DNA of 64,000 nt. Origin: Crambe crambe (taxonomy: Eukaryota; Porifera; Demospongiae; Poecilosclerida; Crambeidae). How positions within the stretch are numbered: position 1 is the stretch's first letter; every line of letters begins with the position of its first letter. The position numbers and the translations under genes were made by a program. The stretch is from NCBI GenBank assembly GCA_963924555.1, contig OZ004590.1, forward strand, positions 3,132,501-3,196,500, read 5' to 3'. Of this stretch, positions 58,013-64,000 are shown in pieces. Below the pieces are notes generated by a model. It was not told the DNA's origin, did not search any database, and saw only the letters and a list, made by a program, of their open reading frames with translations.

Positions 58013-59290
58013 CTTACAAAGACTGGAACTCTTCGCATGCCACTGTCAAAGTGTTGATCAACATATCAGAGATATACAAGGTATGGTCCTTCCAACACAA
58101 GAGGTACCAAGAGGTACCAAGACTTCACTTATATACATGTTGTGGTGTGTAGGAGTACCTTTACGCAGGAGCTGACTTTATAGAGACCAACACTTTCAAT
58201 GGGACTGCTGTATCCTACACAGCACCTCGTAAGTACAAAGAGCTTTACATGTATGTGGTTGCTACATGTAGCTATGATGCTTCCCTTCCAGGTAAAGCGT
58301 ATAAACAAGGTTTCTGCTGAGTTGGCAAAAAGGCCTGCAAAGATGTGGAATTAGAAACAGGTAGTACTGCATGGAATTCTATAAGTGAAATATGAGTCTT
58401 GCTCTTGATGAGAGTGAAAGTAAACACTCCATAGGACTGTTATGTACACTGTTACTATGAGAAAAATATAATGACATAGGGATTTGTCGTTTTGCGATTG
58501 GCTCAATGGGACCAACCAACAGGACACTTTCTCTCTCTCCTTCAGTTGAGAAACCAGAGTACAGAAATATCAGTAAATCAGTTAATATGTAGTTAGGAGC
58601 ACTTTTGCCCCGCAATTCTGGCCTTTTAAACACAGTATGCATACAGCTTGTTCAAATTAATTTTTTGATTACAGCATTTGATGAGTACTTGGTAGCAGCT
58701 TATAGGGAGCAGGCTGAGGCACTAGTGGAAGGAGGTATAGATATCCTTATGGTGGAGACCATTTTTGATACTAGCCAATGCTAAGGTAAACAGTGAGTGT
58801 ATGTAGCTAACCAAAACAGTTATTAATTTGAATGATATTATCAGGCTGCTCTGTTTGCAAGATGTGTGGCTGAGTAAGGTTTAAAATGTCATTGTTCCCT
58901 TTGAGAAGCTTGTGGTGGTCTTTGAATTCTTCACCTTGTATAACCACACAAGGGATAATAGCTAGAGCATTTGCAATGCATCCTTTTACCATGCCAACAG
59001 CTGTCATTTTTGTGTTTAAATAGTATTATGTTCTATGGAGATTTTATACAAAAATGGCCGCCACTGGCATGGTAAAAGGATGTATGCAAACGCTCTAGCT
59101 ATAGTATACCCCCTTGAGAAGTACATGTGATATCAGAAGAGCTTCCCTTTATATGTAATGTATGAGCTTTCACTCACCTCTGAAGTCCTCCTCCTCAAGT
59201 TGTTTTGTTTGTAACACGGTGCCCATAGCACCGTCCATCACCATAATCCTTTCTTTAAGCACTTCAGCTATGTCCACTGCAATCCCATCT
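58013..59290 (-). pseudogene. MTR: Methionine synthase relic with an internal inversion of exons 3-8
   Basis: From left to right: start of exon 8 (- strand, 58013-58056); then on the + strand the end of exon 3 (58062-58080), exon 4 (58153-58228, 14 bp missing), exon 5 (58292-58360, one A missing), exon 6 (58480-58572), exon 7 (58675-58785, 4-bp net gain and a stop) and the end of exon 8 (to 58859). Next, on the - strand again, come exon 3 (to about 58936) and exon 2 (about 59178-59288). The pieces of exons 8 and 3 at the two junctions complement each other. Exon 1, the promoter and a following receptor are absent. Confidence 0.85.
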
Positions 59291-59339
59291 ACATTATAAC
59301 AAATGCATGCTTTAGTTTACTGTCTTGTTTAGCACATCA

Positions 59340-59560
59340 ACACATCCAGGCCTGTAGCCAGAGTTTTGCGAGGGGGGGTTCTAAAATATCCGCGCTGGAA
59401 AATATTTTGGCATGACCACGCCCACTTTCGTATAATCACACCCTCTTTTGATAAAGACAATGACTTAGCTAGCAGCTGCAATGCAGCATATGAAAGCAGG
59501 GAAAGTATGAAGATGAGTAGATGATGAAGATGGTACGACTTCTTCACAATCTGCTAGCTA
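59340..59560. mobile_element. Possible transposon fragment
   Basis: CAGGCCTGTAGCCAGAGTTTTGCGAGGGGGGGTTCTAAAATATCCGCG and the following GACCACGCCCACTTT resemble the ends of the 55978-56293 element in style (G run, -CACGCCCAC-) but no partner end was found. Confidence 0.35.
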
Positions 59561-59764
59561 CCTGTACAGTTTTTACAGCAAGATTTATACTTTATAGTCA
59601 TAGTCTCAGGCACTAAGCCACTAACTGCTCAGTAGGGCTGAGTTATAAGTAAAAATGACCTTTTCTGGACGAAAATAAGTCTCACTCGTTTCTCTCTCGC
59701 TTAGAGCTCAGGCCTGCAGGATCGATCGATTACTCGATCGTTCACGAACGAGAGTACGTATGGC

Positions 59765-60062
59765 ACGCCTCCAGTAACAATAATCGATGACGGCAAATGA
59801 GCCCAATATAAGGGTCAACCCTACGATACCGATATACTGGGTCCAATATAATATATATGGCCTTGTATACTGGGTCTAATATAATAATATGGTCCAGTAT
59901 ACTGGGTCCAATATAATATATATGGTCCAGTATACTGGCAGTTATATCTGCCCCAATAATACTGGGTCCGATATAATATTTCTGGCCCGGTATAGCTACT
60001 GGGTCCAAAATAATATCAGATCCCATTATTGGGTCCAATAATAATATTGGACCCAGTATAAT
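59765..60062. repeat. Minisatellite of about 33 bp built on ACTGGGTCCAATATAATAT
   Basis: Six to eight diverged units of (A/T)ACTGGGTCCAATATAATAT...GGTCCAGTAT. Each unit is itself partly palindromic, and the right end (TATTGGGTCCAATAATAATATTGGACCCAGTA) is a strong hairpin. Confidence 0.85.
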
Positions 60063-60108
60063 TTATAGATTCCATGCCCATGCCAGAACTGGCATCGAAT
60101 TCCGTGCA

Positions 60109-60157
60109 CGCATGCGCATATACACCCGATAGATCCGCGATCCGTTGCGCATGCGCA
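60109..60157. promoter_or_regulatory. Two NRF1-type sites
   Basis: CGCATGCGCA (60109-60118) and TGCGCATGCGCA (60146-60157) match the palindromic NRF1/alpha-Pal consensus. A GT donor (GAGCTTGGTAAGTGG, about 60210) follows. They probably mark the promoter and first noncoding exon of the gene whose remains lie at 60480-61031. Confidence 0.5.
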
Positions 60158-60479
60158 TCAGTGATCAGTCGAGTCATCCTAGTTGTCTTCCGCTCCACCT
60201 TCGAGCTTGGTAAGTGGAGGGAGTGATCGCAGTGGCCAGATCACCCAAGAGGTTAACTCCAGGATTCTTCACCATAAGACAAATTTTGAGGTGTAATAAC
60301 ATTCCTCATGCAGACACATCTGGCCTTCAAACGTTCATCAGGTCAGCCTTAATAATAGCTTCTAGCTAGTTGGTTGTACCTAATGCTGTTTGCATTGAAT
60401 GATTAAAAAAAATTCTGCTGTACTTGGTGTGACTTGGTGTGTGTTAAATAGAATTTGAGTTCATTTTTTTTATTATTCA

Positions 60480-61031
60480 GCACTGTGTGAGTGTGCAAAA
60501 TGCTCCCTCTGGATCTCAAACTCAACCAGTTCCATCATGAGCCTGGACATGGCGCTAAAGGCAAGCAGTGGTGGTTGGCATCTCTGAATGATCTTAGTGA
60601 TATGTATAGTGTTCATGCTGGTAAAAAATGAAAAAGAAATCTTATTGTGGTGCAATCAGAGTGGTAAAAGGTGTTCAAGCTCACCTGAGGAGGAGACTGA
60701 AGCAAGTAAGCATTCATGGTATGATAAGTACCTAGATAAGATGAGGAAGAAGCATGCTGACAATCGATACTCTGAGGAACAATTGCGTTCCTGTTATACA
60801 AATGAAAAAGCATTATTCTTCCCATTTGGAAGATGAGGCAAAAAACTCAACCATCTACTGACTCCAGTACTGAAAGGACTGAAGGTAGTCAAGAGCATGT
60901 TTCAAAAACGAGTTAATTTGCATGGTCAATGTGTCCAGCAGCTGTTACAGCTACACGAGTTGGAGAAGGGCAGAATAAAGAAAGAACAATATGATGATAT
61001 GCAAGCAAACATTTTGGACGAGATCAAAACA
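60480..61031 (+). pseudogene. Frameshifted gene relic with a SHOCT-like C-terminal segment
   Basis: After an AG acceptor (60480) the + strand reads MLPLDLKLNQFHHEPG and KGKQWWLASLNDLSDMYS. It shifts frame at an A-run (about 60630) into KHSWYDKYLDKMRKKHADN and YSEEQLRSC, stops at 60836, and continues in further frames to CVQQLLQLHELEKGRIKKEQ and YDDMQANILDEIKTF. The last part fits the short SHOCT pattern (L..L.EL...G.I..E.Y). At least two frameshifts are needed, so it is broken or badly assembled. Function unknown. Confidence 0.5.
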
Positions 61032-61130
61032 TTTGTATCAATAACCACAGTGTCTCACACATACTACAAGTTATGCTTTCAAATGCTAGTTATTGTAGGA
61101 GTATTATGTTCATTATAATATCTTGATATT

Positions 61131-61985
61131 TTTTGAGGAACTGTTTGATGTTAATTCAATGGGGTTGAAGTCTGGACTGTAGGGTGGTAGGAATAGTAAT
61201 AAGATGCCAGCATCACCAAACAATTGTATCACCTCTTGTACATGATGTATTGAACAGTTGTCAATTGATCTATATAGGATTGCACCCATCAAAGGGTAGT
61301 AACTCTGGGATTAGGCAACCACGGATAAAATCTCTCTCCAACAGAATTTACTGTCATGTCAACCAACATACCATCTGTATAAATAGCAGCAATTGCTGTC
61401 CTCTCATCAATATTTGATGGCTAACTGCTCTCTCACCATATAAACTATATCCATACTTCCTGAGCATGTCTTTCAAGTTTGACCCCGTTTCATCTACCCA
61501 GACGAACATTTCTCTTCAGTGCATGAAAAAGAGAAAGTATCAGCCATAAATGATGTTCTGAGGTCAAGACGTCTTTGTAAAGCACTTTTTTCCTGGCCAT
61601 GCCTGGCCAATATTCTGCACAATGTTGATGTAGAAACAATAGTTCCACTAATCTCTTCAACTTAGACTGCTATTTCTGAGAGGTATAATGAAAGATTATC
61701 AAGTATCAATCCTAGAATGTAAACAGCATGATGATTGTCGAGTTTTTGTTCACGTTTTGGAGGCTGTTTAGAGTCCACTTCTCCAGTGGCTAGGAAGAGC
61801 TGGAAGATACTGTGTGCAGTGCCTACAGAAATATTAAGGTTTTAGCTATTCTTTGGTATTACCCTAGATCAAGAGCAAGTCGCTGCCACACAATCCTCCA
61901 CCTAAGGTCGCTGGAATAGGCTTTTTTTTTTCTTGTTGGCTCAGCAGACAGAGACATTTCTCAATGATGTTCAAATTCAAACCTG
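61131..61985 (-). pseudogene. Decayed IS630/Tc1-type DDE transposase
   Basis: The - strand from 61958 reads MSLSAEPTRKKKAYSSD, then RWRIVWQRLALDLG (helix-turn-helix part). Later come MFVWVDETGSN (first Asp), YGYSLYGERAV, SIDNCSIHHVQEV (second Asp) and LFLPPYSPDFNPIE (Glu). The catalytic landmarks D, D and E are readable, but several frameshifts and stops separate them. This is the DDE_3-type architecture. No intact terminal repeats were identified. Confidence 0.8.
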
Positions 61986-62004
61986 CCGCCAATTTCAATA
62001 TTTA

Positions 62005-62014
62005 GCGCATGCGC
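62005..62014. promoter_or_regulatory. NRF1-type site in the promoter of the gene at 62092
   Basis: The perfect palindrome GCGCATGCGC lies 78 bp before the start codon. Same motif class as at 60109-60157. Confidence 0.55.
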
Positions 62015-62091
62015 AACACAAATTTAGATCCGGAATTTTCAGAATTGAAATCAGCAGTAATAATTATTACCGTTGAGAAGAGAGACTAGAC

Positions 62092-63614
62092 ATGGCGTTC
62101 GAAATATTATTCCAGTATGGGCACTCTAAAAAACCTCTGACTGTTACTAAGTCCAATTTGACCAGAAAAATCGATCAGCATTTGAATGATCTTGGACTGA
62201 AGCTAGGAGAACATGTAGTTCAAATTTATTCCAAAAAATGGGAAACATTTATTGACGCATCCTTGGAGGAAGTAAAAGCTGATGATATTATTACAGTTAC
62301 AGAGAGTTATAGTAAAAGTAGGTTGTAGGCATACAGAGTACATGCATACTTTTGTTCTTCACGTTCTACGTGTTGAGCTATCACTAGCAATGCAGCTTTT
62401 TTTTTCCAATGATGCCGTAATTAACAATAGCTACAATTTTACATTAATAGACCAAAAAACCATCATCAAAAGTGGTTGAAGTTTGTGAGAAGATTCAAAA
62501 GCCTCCCAGTGACCACAGATCTATCTTGCGGAAATTATTCCCATCAAGTAATTCTGCTGCCTCCTCCAAGTGTAAACCCTCAAGTAAACCCTTCAACCCC
62601 AGTGATGACTGTGTATTTGTAAGTGAACAGCGCCGTAAAAAAAAGGCTGCTAGAAAGTCACCGACTCGTGTAAAAAACACTTGTGTTACTCTAATGGTGA
62701 TTGAAGATATTCAAAAGGGAGTGCCTCGCGGTTCTTACAAAGCCTCACTCATTGAGGATGGTATGAGCATGACTATTCTTCTAAACCGTGAAATGTCTAG
62801 TGATCAAGTTGGCGAAATTATAACTAAAGCATTGGTGTCCAAGAATATCCCATATTATACTCTGCTTGAATGTAATGGGGTGAAACTTTCCCCATCTGTT
62901 GAGCAGCATCCTTCTGGTTCTACTGTAATAAAATTGGCACAGAAACGGAGAGGAAATACTATTTATGTTCTTCAGAAGCATCATGGTGACTCCGAGACAG
63001 AGGTATGATTTTAGTGAGTGTATGAGTATAGAGAGTATAAGGTGCATGCATGTATGAGATAAAGTTGATTTAGTAAAACTTGCAACAAAGTTCTGGATTT
63101 TTGTAGCCAGTGGTTAACCAAACAGTAGAATGCTAAAAAATCTGTTGCAAGTCTTATTAATCACCATTGCAGGTTGGTTGTCAGGAAGGTTAGGGGAATA
63201 GGTAAATACAGTTTGTCCTATATGGTTTACACTACTGCATGGATTGAATAGGACATAAAAGGATGGGGGGGGGGGGGGGGGGGTTTCTTCCTTATGGACA
63301 ACCATCCTGAAATCTACAGTATAGCAGTAAGGTTTCTTGGGTCTGTGTATAGCTAATTGCCTTCTATTTATAGGATGAAGAATCAAAAAGCCACAAAAGA
63401 GCCAAGGTATGCACTGAGATTTCAGGAAGGAATGTAGGTAGTGGCTTATCCTTTCATGTCCTATACAGTCCATGCAGTTGTGTAAACCATAGGATAAATT
63501 TCTATTCCCCAAACCTTCCTGACAACCAACCTGTAATGGGACAGTAGTACTTGTGATTTTTTTCCTTTTTAGTGTTTGGAATCAGATGAGTCAGATGCAG
63601 GAATGAGTGTTCTG
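62092..63614 (+). CDS. Unrecognised multi-exon gene, 5' part (continues beyond the window)
   Basis: Exons 62092-62317 (phase 1), 62473-63002 (phase 0), 63374-63406 (phase 0) and 63573-63614 (phase 0) join in frame with GT..AG borders, giving 277 codons so far. Exon 1 (about 75 residues: FEILFQYGHSKKPLTVTKS..., VQIYSKKWETFIDA, DIITVTE) has the pattern of a beta-grasp (PB1/ubiquitin-like) domain. Exon 2 starts with a Ser/Lys-rich basic linker (RRKKKAARKSP). A second compact domain follows (VPRGSYKASLIEDGMSMTI, VKLSPSVEQHPSGSTVI, NTIYVLQK) that resembles regions upstream of HECT domains in some aquatic-animal E3 ligases; this is weak inference. Exons 3-4 are short and acidic. No stop is reached by 63614. 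Confidence 0.7.
63170..63533. mobile_element. Fold-back/MITE containing exon 3 of the gene at 62092
   Basis: The left arm CAGGTTGGTTGTCAGGAAGG...CCTATATGGTTTACAC (63171 to about 63262) is the reverse complement of about 63443-63532 (GTGTAAACCATAGG...CCTTCCTGACAACCAACCTG). Exon 3 (63374-63406) and a G19 run (63265-63283) lie in the loop. Confidence 0.75.
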
Positions 63615-63654
63615 GTGAGTTGCAAGACCAAGCCCTATTAGTCAAGGTGTCTAC

Positions 63655-63752
63655 AGTAGTTTGCAGAACAATTGTAGGTGATGATTTTCAGGAATAGGTG
63701 ATGACTTGTGGCTGGGGAACAATACCCTCTGCCTAACTGTTCTGCAAACTAT
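63655..63752. repeat. Small inverted repeat in intron 4 of the last gene
   Basis: AGTAGTTTGCAGAACAATTG and CAACTGTTCTGCAAACTATT-like arms around about 60 bp. The rest of the window to 64000 shows no further exon that I could recognise. Confidence 0.5.
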
Positions 63753-64000
63753 TCTGTAAGTCTGACTGATGGTAATACTAACAGCCCCTCCCCCAAAGAG
63801 AGCCTGCATGGCCTTAATTATGATGAGGGAGAGATGTGGCCTGCTTTTTCATCGTAGTGCTTTGCAAGATCATTCAATAGAGCATAACAAGTCTTCATTT
63901 TTTATGGCTCCACTTTAAAGAGGCCTGGGGAGTCACTCACTTTCCAATGAGAGCATGCAGGGGATTCCTATGCATTAGAATTTTTTTTTCCTGATAGTGG

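Overview
The window is eukaryotic and most likely from an early-branching animal; a demosponge is my best guess. The evidence is AT-rich sequence full of CTAGCTAG-type runs, intron-rich genes with GT..AG splice sites, secreted Ig/FN3 receptors with one phase-1 exon per domain, a vertebrate-like split of methionine synthase (MTR) into many small exons, and NRF1-like GCGCATGCGC promoter motifs. The taxon is inference. No rRNA, tRNA or CRISPR was recognised.

The core is a tandem array of type I membrane receptors on the + strand: A (321-7818), B (26040-33854) and C (43402-51258). I could reconstruct each one fully as 11 exons (836, 841 and 838 residues): signal peptide, two Ig-like domains, five FN3-like domains, one transmembrane helix and a short tyrosine-motif tail. 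The tail carries an ITIM-type motif in A (VAYAQL), near-ITIMs in B and C (VAYAQF), and a C-terminal YDNV in all three. B and C each start about 425 bp from the start codon of a divergent MTR copy on the - strand. The repeating unit is therefore [MTR(-) / shared promoter / receptor(+)].

MTR copy 1 (25615 down to 19745) has 15 clean in-frame exons, then a frameshift, and lacks almost all of its 3' half. Copy 2 (42977 down to 41418) keeps only exons 1-8. A third set (about 54.7-59.3 kb), plus fragments behind each receptor, are relics, one with a clean internal inversion. Receptor C is a mosaic: its promoter, exon 1 and exon 2 are nearly identical to B, while from exon 3 onward it follows A.

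Other genes: 13385-13888 is an intact single-exon secreted protein with an L,D-transpeptidase/Tlde1-like His...Cys signature. 62092-63614 is the 5' part of an unrecognised multi-exon gene that leaves the window. 60480-61031 is a frameshifted SHOCT-like relic. 61131-61985 (-) is a decayed IS630/Tc1-type DDE transposase.

Mobile and repeat content is heavy. It includes a Gypsy-type LTR element with LTRs, PPT and 5-bp TSD (14349-17739), several fold-back elements (10017-11407, 18853-19352, 36805-37106, 55812-55978), MITEs shared by units B and C, minisatellites, and G-run and GAA-run microsatellites. An inverted, MITE-interrupted copy of the shared promoter lies in intron 1 of receptors B and C.
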